DNA of 64,000 nt from Streptomyces sp. M92 (GTDB lineage: Bacteria; Actinomycetota; Actinomycetes; Streptomycetales; Streptomycetaceae). The stretch covers positions 3,720,001 through 3,784,000 of the forward strand of contig NZ_CP101137.1 in NCBI RefSeq assembly GCF_028473745.1. The letters run 5' to 3'. Position 1 is the first letter of the stretch. The number at the start of each line of letters is the position of its first letter. A program made the translations under genes and the position numbers. Below are positions 1-9,196 of the stretch, in pieces. The notes below the pieces were generated by a model. It had not been told where the DNA came from, made no database searches, and was given only the letters and a program-made list of their open reading frames with translations.

Positions 1-53
1 CCCTTCACAGCCCGACCCGCACGCCGACATACAGACCGCCCCGGAGACCGCCC

Positions 54-716
54 TTGACGTCCGCACGGCCACCGATCCGCGTCCTGCTCGCCGACGACCA
101 CACCCTCGTACGCCGGGGAGTCCGGCTCATTCTGGACGGTGAACCGGACCTCACGGTCGTCGCCGAGGCCGGGGACGGGGCCGAGGCGGTCGCGGCGGCC
201 CGGACCACCGAGGTCGACCTCGCCGTCCTGGACGTCGCCATGCCCCGCATGACGGGCCTCCAGGCGGCGCGAGAGCTCTCCCGCCGCCTGCCCGGACTGC
301 GCATCCTGATCCTGACCATGTACGACAACGAGCAGTACTTCTTCGAGGCGCTCAAGGCCGGTGCCTGCGGGTACGTGCTCAAGTCCGTCGCCGACCGCGA
401 CCTGGTCGAGGCGTGCCGGGCGGCCGTACGCGACGAGCCGTTCATCTACCCGGGTGCCGAGCGTGCCCTGGTCCGCTCGTACCTGGACCGCCTGCACGGC
501 GGTGGCGGCCTGCCCGACCGGCCCATCACCGAACGCGAGGAGGAGATCCTCAAGCTGGTCGCCGAGGGCCACACCTCCAAGGAGATCGGCGAGCTGCTGT
601 TCATCAGCGCCAAGACCGTGGAGCGCCACCGCGCGAACCTCCTCCAGAAGCTCGGCGTCCGCGACCGACTGGAGCTCACCCGGTACGCGATCCGCGCCGG
701 CCTCATCGAACCCTGA
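54..716 (+). CDS. NarL/LuxR-family two-component response regulator
   Basis: Cytoplasmic DNA-binding response regulator of 220 aa. The receiver domain (about residues 8-120) has the acidic pair in LLADDH, the phospho-acceptor Asp60 in AVLDVAMP and the conserved Lys110. A LuxR/GerE helix-turn-helix follows at about 158-212 (ITEREEEILKLVAEGHTSKE, then KTVERHRANLLQKLG). The start is a TTG at 54; there is little sequence upstream, so the true start could differ slightly. The partner histidine kinase would be expected just left of the window. Position beside miaB matches, from memory, the SCO5784/SCO5785 two-component pair of S. coelicolor. Function beyond transcription control is not visible here. 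Confidence 0.9.
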   Translation: MTSARPPIRVLLADDHTLVRRGVRLILDGEPDLTVVAEAGDGAEAVAAARTTEVDLAVLDVAMPRMTGLQAARELSRRLPGLRILILTMYDNEQYFFEALKAGACGYVLKSVADRDLVEACRAAVRDEPFIYPGAERALVRSYLDRLHGGGGLPDRPITEREEEILKLVAEGHTSKEIGELLFISAKTVERHRANLLQKLGVRDRLELTRYAIRAGLIEP

Positions 717-802
717 CCTGCACGACCCGCCGTGACCTGCCGTGACCCCGGTTGTCCACAGGCGGCCCGGGACACCGCCGCCGACCGCCTACCCTTATTG
801 CC

Positions 803-2320
803 ATGAGCAGCATCGACCGGAGCCAGTCAGTGGGCGGCCCACGCACCTATGAAGTACGCACCTACGGGTGCCAGATGAACGTCCACGACTCCGAGCGATT
901 GTCCGGTCTGCTGGAGGACGCGGGCTACGTCCGCGCCCCCGAGAGCGCCGACGGCGACGCGGACGTCGTCGTCTTCAACACCTGCGCCGTCCGGGAGAAC
1001 GCCGACAACAAGCTGTACGGCAACCTCGGCCACCTCGCCCCGAAGAAAGCGAGCCGTCCGGGGATGCAGATCGCGGTCGGGGGCTGCCTGGCGCAGAAGG
1101 ACCGCGACACCATCGTCAAGCGGGCGCCCTGGGTGGACGTCGTCTTCGGAACGCACAACATCGGCAAGCTGCCGGTGCTCCTGGAGCGCGCCCGCGTCCA
1201 GGAAGAGGCGCAGGTGGAGATCGCCGAGTCCCTGGAGGCGTTCCCGTCCACGCTGCCCACCCGTCGCGAGAGCGCGTACGCGGCCTGGGTCTCCATCTCC
1301 GTCGGCTGCAACAACACGTGCACCTTCTGCATCGTCCCGGCACTGCGCGGCAAGGAGAAGGACCGCCGCCCCGGCGACATCCTCGCCGAGGTCGAGGCCC
1401 TGGTCGCGGAGGGCGTCTCCGAGATCACCCTCCTCGGGCAGAACGTCAACGCCTACGGCTCCGACATCGGCGACCGCGAGGCCTTCAGCAAGCTGCTGCG
1501 GGCCTGCGGGAAGATCGACGGCCTGGAGCGCGTGCGCTTCACCTCCCCGCACCCGCGCGACTTCACCGACGACGTCATCGCCGCCATGGCCGAGACGCCG
1601 AACGCCATGCCGCAGCTCCACATGCCGCTCCAGTCCGGGTCCGACCCGGTACTGAAGGCGATGCGCCGCTCCTACCGGCAGGAGCGCTACCTCGGCATCA
1701 TCGAGAAGGTGCGGGCCGCCATCCCGCACGCGGCGATCACCACCGACATCATCGTGGGCTTCCCCGGCGAGACCGAGGAGGACTTCGAGCAGACCCTGCA
1801 CGTGGTGCGCGAGGCCCGGTTCGCCCAGGCCTTCACCTTCCAGTACTCCAAGCGGCCCGGTACCCCGGCCGCCGAGATGGACGGCCAGATCCCCAAGGCG
1901 GTCGTCCAGGAGCGCTACGAGCGTCTGGTCGCCCTCCAGGAGGAGATCTCCTGGGAGGAGAACAAGAAGCAGGTCGGCCGCACCCTGGAGCTGATGGTCG
2001 CCGAGGGCGAGGGCCGCAAGGACGGCACCACCCACCGCCTCTCCGGCCGCGCCCCGGACAACCGCCTGGTGCACTTCACCAAGCCCGACCAGCAGGTCCG
2101 CCCCGGCGACGTGGTGACCGTCGAGGTCACCTACGCCGCCCCGCACCACCTCCTCGCCGAGGGCGCGGTGCTCGACGTGCGCCGCACCCGCGCGGGCGAC
2201 GCCTGGGAGAAGCGCAACGCGGCCGAGCAGGCCAAGCCCGCGGGAGTGATGCTGGGCCTGCCGAAGATCGGCGTCCCCGAGCCCCAGCCCGCCGTGGCGA
2301 GTGGCTGCGGCTGCGACTGA
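803..2320 (+). CDS. miaB: tRNA-2-methylthio-N6-dimethylallyladenosine synthase MiaB
   Basis: Radical-SAM methylthiotransferase that converts i6A37 to ms2i6A37 in tRNAs reading UNN codons; it acts after MiaA, whose gene lies 2 kb downstream. The N-terminal UPF0004 domain has Cys23 in [12 protein letters not shown], then [11 protein letters not shown] and GGCLAQKD, which together ligate one 4Fe-4S cluster. The radical-SAM CxxxCxxC motif is GCNNTCTFC. The C-terminus carries a TRAM domain ([13 protein letters not shown] onwards) and ends in a Cys-rich tail CGCD. The ATG at 803 is preferred over an in-frame TTG at 752, because homologues begin shortly before [13 protein letters not shown]. The length of 505 aa is usual for actinobacterial MiaB. 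Confidence 0.97.
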   Translation: MSSIDRSQSVGGPRTYEVRTYGCQMNVHDSERLSGLLEDAGYVRAPESADGDADVVVFNTCAVRENADNKLYGNLGHLAPKKASRPGMQIAVGGCLAQKDRDTIVKRAPWVDVVFGTHNIGKLPVLLERARVQEEAQVEIAESLEAFPSTLPTRRESAYAAWVSISVGCNNTCTFCIVPALRGKEKDRRPGDILAEVEALVAEGVSEITLLGQNVNAYGSDIGDREAFSKLLRACGKIDGLERVRFTSPHPRDFTDDVIAAMAETPNAMPQLHMPLQSGSDPVLKAMRRSYRQERYLGIIEKVRAAIPHAAITTDIIVGFPGETEEDFEQTLHVVREARFAQAFTFQYSKRPGTPAAEMDGQIPKAVVQERYERLVALQEEISWEENKKQVGRTLELMVAEGEGRKDGTTHRLSGRAPDNRLVHFTKPDQQVRPGDVVTVEVTYAAPHHLLAEGAVLDVRRTRAGDAWEKRNAAEQAKPAGVMLGLPKIGVPEPQPAVASGCGCD

Positions 2321-2374
2321 CTGACCGCAGGGCGTGCGGTGGCGGCGGGCGGTCCGGGGGATACGCTGCCGATC

Positions 2375-3097
2375 ATGCTTGTCGCAGCCGCCGTCTGTCC
2401 CTGCCCGCCGCTCCTCGTGCCGGAGGTCGCCGCGGGCGCCGCACCCGAGCTGGATGCCGCGCGTGCCGCGTGCACGGACGCGTTGGGCGTGCTCGCCGCC
2501 GCGCGGCCCGACCGGCTGGTGGTCGTCGGGCCCGCCGGCGACGCGGGGCCCGAGATCTATCCGCAGGGCACGCCGGGGACCTTCCGGGGCTTCGGGGTGG
2601 ACGTGGACGTCCGCCTGGGCACGGTGCGCGGCCTCGGCACGGAGGAGACCGGACGCGAGCTGCCGTACGGGCTGGCCGTGGGCGCCTGGCTCCTCGGGCG
2701 CGTCGGATGGGCCGACGGCCCCGTCGAGGGGGTCGGCGTCGGCGAGGAACTGCCCGCCGAGCGCTGTGCCGCCCTCGGACGGGACCTCGCCGCCCGGCCC
2801 GGACGGCTCGCGCTGCTGGTGCTGGGCGACGCCAGCGCGTGCCGCACCCTCAAGGCCCCCGGTTACCTCGACGAACGGGCGGCGCCCTTCGACGCGGAGG
2901 TCGCGCGGGCGCTGGCGGCGGCGGACCCCGCCGCCCTGGCGGCCCTCGACGTCACGCTGGCACGCGAGCTGCAGGCTTCCGGCAGGGCACCGTGGCAGGT
3001 ACTGGCGGGCGCGGTCGGCGACGCCGGCCTCGCCGGCGCGCTGCTGTACGAGGACGCGCCGTACGGGGTTGGGTACGTGGCGGCGACCTGGTCGTAG
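2375..3097 (+). CDS. Class III extradiol dioxygenase subunit B-like protein
   Basis: Predicted 240-aa cytoplasmic protein. It begins MLVAAAVCPCPPLLVPE, the usual opening of the actinobacterial family annotated as class III extradiol ring-cleavage dioxygenase, LigB-like, and has the RPDRLVVVGPAGD strand region. A reaction cannot be assigned from sequence, as the family is mostly uncharacterised. The ATG at 2375 is chosen over an upstream GTG at 2339 because it restores the conserved N-terminus. It lies 54 bp after miaB on the same strand, so co-transcription is likely. Immediately downstream begins a 26-bp tandem repeat array. Confidence 0.75.
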   Translation: MLVAAAVCPCPPLLVPEVAAGAAPELDAARAACTDALGVLAAARPDRLVVVGPAGDAGPEIYPQGTPGTFRGFGVDVDVRLGTVRGLGTEETGRELPYGLAVGAWLLGRVGWADGPVEGVGVGEELPAERCAALGRDLAARPGRLALLVLGDASACRTLKAPGYLDERAAPFDAEVARALAAADPAALAALDVTLARELQASGRAPWQVLAGAVGDAGLAGALLYEDAPYGVGYVAATWS

Positions 3098-3118
3098 CGG
3101 CGGCGACCGCCGGGACGC

Positions 3119-3296
3119 AGTCGCGGTCACCGTCCGGCGGTAAGGGTCGCGGCCACAGTCTGGCGGTAAGGGTCGCGGCCACAGTCTGGCGGTAAGGGTC
3201 GCGGCCACAGTCTGGCGGTAAGGGTCGCGGCCACAGTCTGGCGGTGAGGGTCGCGGTCACTGTCTGGTGGTGAGGGTCGCGGTCACTGTCTGGCCG
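3119..3296. repeat. 26-bp tandem repeat array, about six units
   Basis: The unit GGTCGCGGCCACAGTCTGGC plus GGTAAG recurs with exact 26-bp spacing: TAAG marks fall at 3141, 3167, 3193 and 3219, then TGAG variants at 3245 and 3271. The central copies are identical and the outer ones diverge (GGTCAC instead of GGCCAC). Degenerate relatives (GGTCACCGTCCGGCCG) continue to about 3380. It lies between two genes and encodes nothing convincing. Confidence 0.9.
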
Positions 3297-3422
3297 GGAC
3301 CCCGGTCACCGGCCGCGGCCGACCGTGGGGCCCCGGTCACCGTCCGGCCGGGATGCCCCCGTCACCGTCCGGCCGCAGCGGCCGCCGCCACCCGGTCGCC
3401 AACGCTGCCCACCACCCGGTCA

Positions 3423-3483
3423 CACGCGCGTCGGCGGACGGTCCGGAGCCGGGGTGGCTCGTGACCGTCCGCCGACGCGCGTG
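3423..3483. terminator. Perfect 20-bp inverted repeat, probable terminator
   Basis: The arms 3423-3442 and 3464-3483 are perfectly complementary (CACGCGCGTCGGCGGACGGT and its reverse complement) around a 21-nt loop. It sits 27 bp past the stop of the minus-strand antitoxin-like gene and downstream of the plus-strand dioxygenase-like gene, so it could end transcription from both sides. Confidence 0.7.
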
Positions 3484-3510
3484 CGACCGTCCGCGCCGGA
3501 CGCGTGACCC

Positions 3511-3804
3511 TCAGGAAGCCGGCGGCGGCCCGGCGGGCGGGGGGTCGCCCGGGGTGGTGCCCGGCGTGCCTCCGCCTCCGGGCGTGCCGTCGTCGTCCTT
3601 GTGGGCGAGGCGGTCCATGGCACCCTTGGCCTTGCCGGTGCCCGTCTGGATCCGGTCGCTGTACTTGCCCTTGGTCCTCTCGTCGACGGTCCTCGCCACC
3701 TTGTCGAGACCGCGATCGATCTTGTCCCCGTGCTGCTGCGCGAGGTCGGAGACCTTGCCCTTCGCCGGTCCCAGCCTGGCCTTCAAGTTGTCCATCAGAC
3801 CCAT
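3511..3804 (-). CDS. MT0933-like antitoxin family protein
   Basis: A 97-aa basic protein starting MGLMDNLKARLGPAKGKVSD and continuing through GDKIDRGLDKVARTVDERTKGKYSDRI, the repeat-like amphipathic helix pattern of the MT0933/Rv0909 antitoxin family (PF14013). The C-terminal 25 residues are Gly/Pro-rich and disordered (GTPGGGGTPG). No toxin-like partner is visible on either side, so the antitoxin label is only a family name. Many streptomycetes carry solitary members. The ATG lies at 3804 and transcription would converge on the 3423-3483 hairpin. Confidence 0.75.
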   Translation of the reverse strand: MGLMDNLKARLGPAKGKVSDLAQQHGDKIDRGLDKVARTVDERTKGKYSDRIQTGTGKAKGAMDRLAHKDDDGTPGGGGTPGTTPGDPPPAGPPPAS

Positions 3805-3828
3805 GGTTCGCCTTCCCTCACGGGGCGG

Positions 3829-4101
3829 TCAGGTGCGGGCGCCGTTGTCGGCCTCGTTGTCGACGGCCTCCCCGGCGGACTGCTGCTTGGGGATGCCGAC
3901 GCCTTCCGCGTCGGTTGCACCGGCGGCCTCGTCGGCCTCCGCGGACTCCGACGTGTCCCGGGGGCCGGAGTCGGCCGTCTCCACGGCCTGTGCCGTCTCC
4001 TCAGCCGCGTGCTCGGTGTCCGGGGTGCCGGTCCGCGCCTCCTCGGCCGACGCCTCCTCAGTGGTCTTCGACCTCCGAAGAAGCCGTGCAAAAACGCCCA
4101 T
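3829..4101 (-). CDS. Hypothetical acidic protein, Ala/Glu-rich
   Basis: A 90-aa protein with a short basic N-terminus (MGVFARLLRRSKTTEE) followed by a strongly acidic, Ala/Glu/Asp/Thr-rich low-complexity tail. The basic amphipathic start could contact the membrane, but nothing identifies a function. It lies 24 bp upstream of the antitoxin-like gene on the same strand, so the two probably form one operon. The ATG at 4101 is chosen because the upstream reading frame is antisense to miaA and shows no family resemblance. Confidence 0.6.
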   Translation of the reverse strand: MGVFARLLRRSKTTEEASAEEARTGTPDTEHAAEETAQAVETADSGPRDTSESAEADEAAGATDAEGVGIPKQQSAGEAVDNEADNGART

Positions 4102-4284
4102 ATCAACTCCATACGTTACTCGTGCGGGCGAAATCCCGCGGCATCCGGTGCGTCCGTTTGCGTGGCCGGGGCCGTGGCCCCGGTGGCCCGGGGAGCGGGG
4201 ACTTCGCAACGGGCAACGACTCCCGCCCCGCGCCGTCACGTAACTCGTTCGAGGGCCGGGCGAGAGGTTTGGGACACTGGTGCG

Positions 4285-5223
4285 GTGAGCAGCGCACCCC
4301 CCGCCCCCCGCGTCATCGCCGTCGTCGGTCCCACCGCGGCCGGAAAGTCCGATCTGGGCGTATTCCTGGCCCAGCGGCTCGGCGGCGAGGTCGTCAACGC
4401 CGACTCCATGCAGCTCTACCGCGGGATGGACATCGGCACCGCGAAGCTGACGCCCGGGGAACGCGGCGGCGTCCCGCACCATCTGCTCGACATCTGGGAC
4501 GTGACGGTCACGGCCTCCGTCGCCGAGTACCAGCGGCTGGCCCGCGAGCGGATCGACGCGCTGCTCGCCGAGGGACGCTGGCCGGTCCTCGTCGGCGGCT
4601 CCGGCCTCTACGTCCGCGGAGCCGTCGACAACCTGGAGTTCCCCGGCACCGACCCCGAGGTCAGGGCCCGGCTGGAGGAGGAGCTCGCCCTGCACGGCCC
4701 CGGGGCGCTGCACGCCCGGCTGGCCGCGGCCGACCCCGAGGCGGGCCGGGCCATCCTGCCCAGCAACGGACGCCGCATCGTGCGCGCCCTCGAGGTGATC
4801 GAGATCACCGGCAGGCCCTTCACCGCCAACCTCCCCGGCCACGACTCCGTCTACGACACGGTCCAGATCGGCGTGGACGTGGCCCGCCCCGAGCTGGACG
4901 AGCGCATCGCCCGCCGCGTCGACCGGATGTGGGAGGAAGGTCTGGTGGACGAGGTGCGCTCCCTGGAGGCGCGTGGGCTGCGCGAGGGGCGTACGGCATC
5001 GCGCGCGCTCGGCTACCAGCAGGTGCTCGCGGCGCTCGCCGGCGAGTGCACCATGGACGAGGCGCGGACCGAGACCGTGCGTGCCACCAAACGCTTCGCG
5101 CGCCGTCAGGATTCATGGTTCAGGCGCGATCCGCGGGTGCACTGGTTGAGTGGGGCTGTGGCGGACCGCACGGAACTTCCGCAGCTCGCGCTGTCGTTGG
5201 TCGAACGACCGGTTACAGCCTGA
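4285..5223 (+). CDS. miaA: tRNA dimethylallyltransferase MiaA
   Basis: Transfers a dimethylallyl group from DMAPP to N6 of A37 in tRNA, giving the substrate of MiaB. The 312-aa protein has the P-loop VVGPTAAGKSDLG at about residues 14-24, the DSMQLYRGMDIGTAK substrate motif and VGGSGLYVRG, all diagnostic of IPP transferases. The C-terminal region RATKRFARRQDSWFRRD is the tRNA-binding end. The start is GTG at 4285. Homologues begin only a few residues before the P-loop, and the long upstream open frame is antisense to the two small genes. The spacing to miaB (1.96 kb) is normal for Streptomyces. Confidence 0.97.
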   Translation: MSSAPPAPRVIAVVGPTAAGKSDLGVFLAQRLGGEVVNADSMQLYRGMDIGTAKLTPGERGGVPHHLLDIWDVTVTASVAEYQRLARERIDALLAEGRWPVLVGGSGLYVRGAVDNLEFPGTDPEVRARLEEELALHGPGALHARLAAADPEAGRAILPSNGRRIVRALEVIEITGRPFTANLPGHDSVYDTVQIGVDVARPELDERIARRVDRMWEEGLVDEVRSLEARGLREGRTASRALGYQQVLAALAGECTMDEARTETVRATKRFARRQDSWFRRDPRVHWLSGAVADRTELPQLALSLVERPVTA

Positions 5224-5324
5224 TCACGTGATGGCATCGGGAAGCCCCGGCCGTCATCCGGGCCTTCGGCGGCGTGCCATCATCGAGCTTCGATCGACCG
5301 AGTGAGTCCTAGTTGGGAGGGCGC

Positions 5325-5831
5325 GTGGCGATGGAGGCCGGCCCTCGCGACACCGCACCAAGCACCGAGCACGGCGCCGCCGACCACGACGGCCCGGAGC
5401 CCGACGGAACCGCCCTGAGCCCCGACGGCCCCGACGAGGCGTCGGAGGGCGTGACGACGGACGGCCCCGAGCCCGCCGAGATGTACGGCGACGAGGTCGA
5501 GGTCGAGCTCCGCCCGCAGCGTCGGCTGCGCATCTGGCAGCTCGCGCCCATCGTGGGCCTGGCCGCGGTCGGCTCCCTGATGTTCGCCTTCCCGCTGGCC
5601 TTCGACTTCGGCGACAGCGGCGCCGTGATCGCGATGCTGGGGCTGCTGATCTGCTCCTGCGCGGCCGGCTGGGGCATGATGGCCGCCCGCCGCGTCGGCT
5701 ACACCCTGCCGGGGCTGCCGCAGCGCGGCTCGGGACGCCGTGCCGACTGGCGCATGATCCTCGTCTACGTCCTGACGGTGGCCGCCGTCGTCGCCCTGGC
5801 CGTGTGGCGGGTCGCCCGCCTGCGCGGGTGA
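5325..5831 (+). CDS. Hypothetical membrane protein with acidic N-terminal tail
   Basis: A 168-aa protein. Residues 1 to about 70 are acidic and disordered (Asp/Gly/Pro/Glu-rich). A membrane domain follows with helices IVGLAAVGSLMFAFPLAF, IAMLGLLICSCAAGWGMMAA and VLTVAAVVALAVWRV, so three transmembrane segments. It is widely conserved between miaA and dapF in Streptomyces, but no function is known. A GGGAGG ribosome site at 5315-5320 serves either GTG 5325 (4-nt spacing) or ATG 5331 (10-nt spacing); the difference is two residues. Confidence 0.75.
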   Translation: MAMEAGPRDTAPSTEHGAADHDGPEPDGTALSPDGPDEASEGVTTDGPEPAEMYGDEVEVELRPQRRLRIWQLAPIVGLAAVGSLMFAFPLAFDFGDSGAVIAMLGLLICSCAAGWGMMAARRVGYTLPGLPQRGSGRRADWRMILVYVLTVAAVVALAVWRVARLRG

Positions 5832-5938
5832 CACGAGCCCACCGGCGCCACTGACCCGGGTCCACCGTCACGGCACCGGCGCGTGCGCGGGCGCCCGCCA
5901 CACGACGGCACGCCCCGCCCACCCCGTACGATCGAGGA

Positions 5939-6808
5939 ATGAGCACGCGGATCGCCTTCCTCAAGGGTCACGGCACCGAGAACGACTTCGTGATCGTCCC
6001 GGACCCGGAGAACGCCGTCGAACTGCCCCCCGCCGCCGCAGCCGCCCTGTGCGACCGCCGCGCGGGCATCGGCGGAGACGGCCTGCTGCACGTCGTGCGG
6101 TCCGCGGCGCACCCCGAGGCCCGGCACATGGCCGCCGAGGCGGAGTGGTTCATGGACTACCGCAACGGCGACGGCTCGGTCGCCGAGATGTGCGGCAACG
6201 GCGTACGCGTCTTCGCCCGCTACCTCCAGCGCGCCGGACACGCCACCGAGGGTGACCTCGCCGTCGCCACACGCGGGGGCGTGAAGACCGTGCACCTCGC
6301 CAAGAACGGAGACGTCACCGTCGGCATGGGCCGCGCGCTGCTCCCCGAGGGCGACGTCGAGGTGAGCGTCGGCGAGCGCAGCTGGCCCGCGCGGAACGTG
6401 AACATGGGCAACCCGCACGCGGTCGCCTTCGTCGCCGACCTCGACCACGCGGGCGACCTGTACACCGCGCCGCCGTTCCGGCCGGCCACCGCCTACCCGG
6501 ACGGGGTGAACGTCGAGTTCGTCGTCGACCGCGGCCCGCGCCACGTCGCCATGCGCGTGCACGAGCGCGGCTCCGGGGAGACCCGTTCCTGCGGCACCGG
6601 CGCCTGCGCCGTCGCCGTCGCCACCGCCCGTCGGGACGGCGCCGACCCGGCCGTCACGGGCACCCCGGTGACGTACACCGTCGACGTGCCGGGCGGCACC
6701 CTGGTGATCACCGAGCACCCCGACGGGGAGATCGAGATGACCGGCCCCGCGGTGATCGTCGCCGAGGGCGAGTTCGACGCGGAATGGCTCGAGGGGGTGC
6801 TCGTCTGA
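5939..6808 (+). CDS. dapF: Diaminopimelate epimerase DapF
   Basis: Epimerises LL- to meso-diaminopimelate for lysine and, in other bacteria, peptidoglycan synthesis. Streptomyces walls contain LL-DAP, so here the role is mainly lysine supply. The 289-aa protein begins MSTRIAFLKGHGTENDF and carries both catalytic cysteines: Cys85 in EMCGNGVRVFARY and Cys218 in GETRSCGTGACAV. GNPHAVAFV and GVNVEFV are further family motifs. The ATG at 5939 follows GAGG (5933-5936) closely. It is preceded by the membrane protein gene and followed, after 216 bp, by the rsh gene. Confidence 0.97.
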   Translation: MSTRIAFLKGHGTENDFVIVPDPENAVELPPAAAAALCDRRAGIGGDGLLHVVRSAAHPEARHMAAEAEWFMDYRNGDGSVAEMCGNGVRVFARYLQRAGHATEGDLAVATRGGVKTVHLAKNGDVTVGMGRALLPEGDVEVSVGERSWPARNVNMGNPHAVAFVADLDHAGDLYTAPPFRPATAYPDGVNVEFVVDRGPRHVAMRVHERGSGETRSCGTGACAVAVATARRDGADPAVTGTPVTYTVDVPGGTLVITEHPDGEIEMTGPAVIVAEGEFDAEWLEGVLV

Positions 6809-7024
6809 ACCACAGCCCGGTCCATGACACTCAGTGCGAAAACGTAAACCCTCGGTCCATCGCTCGAATGGGTGATCCGTTTCACGCTCCGCGAGAGGCG
6901 GTCGGCCGCACGTGATGGGCTCGATAGCATCAAGCACCGGCCCGGACGGGGGAACGACACCATCCCTTGAGCCGCGTCCGCCCCGGGATGCCCCGTCCGC
7001 CGGTCCACGCAGCCGGAGGTGCCC

Positions 7025-9196
7025 ATGAACGCGGAGGCCGTGAATCCAGCGAGCCCGGGACCGGTGCCGCCCGCGACCACCGGCGCCGCCGCTCCGTCCG
7101 CGTCCCGCAGGAAGGCCCGCCCCCGGATCGACCTGCGCCGCCTGGGCCGCGCCGCGCTGCTCGGCTCCGCCGCCCGCGGCCGGCAGCTCCCCGACGCCAT
7201 CGGCCACGTCGTCGAGGCCCACCGCGCCCACCACCCCGACGCCGACCTCGACCCGCTGCGCCGCGCCTACGTGCTGGCCGAGTCCTCGCACCGCGGCCAG
7301 ATGCGCAAGAGCGGCGAGCCGTACATCACCCACCCCCTCGCCGTCACCCTGATCCTCGCCGAACTCGGCGCCGAGACCACCACACTCACCGCGTCCCTCC
7401 TCCACGACACCGTCGAGGACACCGACGTCACCCTGGACCAGGTCGGCGAGGAGTTCGGCGCCGAGGTACGCTACCTCGTCGACGGCGTCACCAAGCTGGA
7501 GAAGGTCGACTACGGCGCCGCCGCCGAGCCCGAGACCTTCCGCAAGATGCTCCTCGCCACCGGCAACGACGTCCGCGTGATGTCGATCAAACTCGCCGAC
7601 CGGCTGCACAACATGCGCACCCTCGGCGTCATGCGCCGCGAGAAACAGGAGCGCATCGCCAAGGTCACCCGCGACGTCCTCATCCCGCTCGCCGAACGGC
7701 TCGGTGTCCAGGCGCTCAAGTCCGAACTCGAGGACCTGGTCTTCGCGGTCATGCACCCCGAGGAGTACGCGCACACGCGTGAGCTCGTCGCCGCGAACGC
7801 CGCCCGCGCCCAGGACCCGCTGGCCGAGGTCGCCGAGGACGTGCGCAAGGTGCTGCGCGAGGCCGACATCAGTGCCGAAGTCCTCATCCGGCCCCGCCAC
7901 TTCGTCTCCCTGCACCGCGTCTCCCGCAAACGCGACCCGCTGCGCGGCGCCGACTTCGGCCGCCTCCTGGTGCTCGTGCAGGAGGACGCCGACTGCTACG
8001 CCGTCCTCGGTGAACTGCACACCTGCATGACCCCGGTGGTCTCGGAGTTCAAGGACTTCATCGCCGTACCCAAGTTCAACCTGTACCAGTCGCTGCACAC
8101 CGCCCTCGCCCGCCCGCAGGACGGCCAGGTCGTCGAAGTCCTCGTCCGTACCCACCAGATGCACAAGGTCGCCGAGGCCGGAGTCGTCGCCCTCGGCAAC
8201 CCCTACGCCCAGCCGACGGAGGACCAGAGCACGGGCGACGGGGAGCGCGCCGACCCGACCCGGCCCGGCTGGCTCTCCCGGCTGCTCGACTGGCAGCGCG
8301 GCGCCCCCGACCCCGACACCTTCTGGTCCACCCTCCGCGAGGACCTCGCCCAGGACCGCGAGATCACCGTCTTCCGCCCCGACGGCGGCACCCTCGGCCT
8401 GCCCGACGGCGCGACCTGCGTGGACGCCGCCTACGCCCAGTACGGCGAGGACGCGCACGCGGCCATGGGCGCGCGGGTCAACGGACGCCTGGCGACCATG
8501 AGCACGGTGCTGCGGGACGGCGACACCGTGCAACTCCTCATGGGCCAGGACCCCGCCTCCGAGCCCTCCCGTCAGTGGCTGGAGCATGCCCGCACACCGG
8601 CCGCGCGGATCGCCATCCAGCGTCGGCTCGCGGCCCGCCCGGAGCAGACCTCCGTCGAGCCGGAGGACGCGCCCCGCACCTCCCTGACCGGTGACGCACC
8701 CGCCGCCCGCCCGGCATCCGACGGACCGGCGCCCCGCCCCGCCTCCGCCGACGTCCTCGCCGACCGGCCGGGGGCGGCCGTGCGGCTGGCCGGCTGCTGC
8801 ACTCCCGTACCGCCCGACGAGATCACCGGTTTCGCCGTGCGCGGGGGAGTGGTGACCGTGCACCGCGCGGAGTGCGCCGTGGTGGCGCGCATGAAGGGCG
8901 CGGGGCGACCGGAGGTCGGCGTGCGCTGGGGGGAGAGCACCCAGTGCCGGGTCACCCTGCTCGCCGAATCGTTCGGCCGTCCGCATCTGCTGGCCGACCT
9001 CACCGAGGCGATGGCCGTCGAGGGCGCCGAGATCGTCTCCGCGACCGTCGAGCCGCCCGACCGCCAGCGGGTCCGGCACACCTACACCGTCCTGCTGCCC
9101 GACGCGGCACGGCTGCCCGGCCTCATGCGCGCGATGCGGGACGTGCCCGGGGTGTACGACGTGAGCCGGGCGCAGCCGCAGACCACGGGGGTCTGA
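7025..9196 (+). CDS. rshA: RelA/SpoT homologue (RSH), (p)ppGpp synthetase/hydrolase
   Basis: A 723-aa RSH protein that controls the alarmone (p)ppGpp. The HD hydrolase domain (about residues 75-230) is intact, with SSHRGQMRKSGEPYITHPLA and HDTVED at about 127-132. The synthetase domain has VSRKRDPLRG and DFIAVPKFNLYQSLHTAL, but the usual DLLAVRVLV segment reads DFGRLLVLV, so synthetase strength may differ from RelA. A TGS domain (ITVFRPDGGTLGLPDGATC) and a C-terminal ACT domain (VTLLAESFGRPHLLADLTEA) follow. The synthetase region diverges from RelA, and the position after dapF matches RshA (SCO5794, from memory). CCGGAGG at 7012-7018 favours ATG 7025 over GTG 7019. Confidence 0.88.
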   Translation: MNAEAVNPASPGPVPPATTGAAAPSASRRKARPRIDLRRLGRAALLGSAARGRQLPDAIGHVVEAHRAHHPDADLDPLRRAYVLAESSHRGQMRKSGEPYITHPLAVTLILAELGAETTTLTASLLHDTVEDTDVTLDQVGEEFGAEVRYLVDGVTKLEKVDYGAAAEPETFRKMLLATGNDVRVMSIKLADRLHNMRTLGVMRREKQERIAKVTRDVLIPLAERLGVQALKSELEDLVFAVMHPEEYAHTRELVAANAARAQDPLAEVAEDVRKVLREADISAEVLIRPRHFVSLHRVSRKRDPLRGADFGRLLVLVQEDADCYAVLGELHTCMTPVVSEFKDFIAVPKFNLYQSLHTALARPQDGQVVEVLVRTHQMHKVAEAGVVALGNPYAQPTEDQSTGDGERADPTRPGWLSRLLDWQRGAPDPDTFWSTLREDLAQDREITVFRPDGGTLGLPDGATCVDAAYAQYGEDAHAAMGARVNGRLATMSTVLRDGDTVQLLMGQDPASEPSRQWLEHARTPAARIAIQRRLAARPEQTSVEPEDAPRTSLTGDAPAARPASDGPAPRPASADVLADRPGAAVRLAGCCTPVPPDEITGFAVRGGVVTVHRAECAVVARMKGAGRPEVGVRWGESTQCRVTLLAESFGRPHLLADLTEAMAVEGAEIVSATVEPPDRQRVRHTYTVLLPDAARLPGLMRAMRDVPGVYDVSRAQPQTTGV

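Noticed and set aside
827-3208. 793-aa open frame on the minus strand opposite miaB
   Set aside because: Antisense shadow of miaB and the dioxygenase-like gene; Pro/Gly/Arg-rich with no family resemblance.
3601-5223. 540-aa version of MiaA starting at 3601
   Set aside because: The extra 228 N-terminal codons lie antisense to the two small genes; the GTG at 4285 fits the family.
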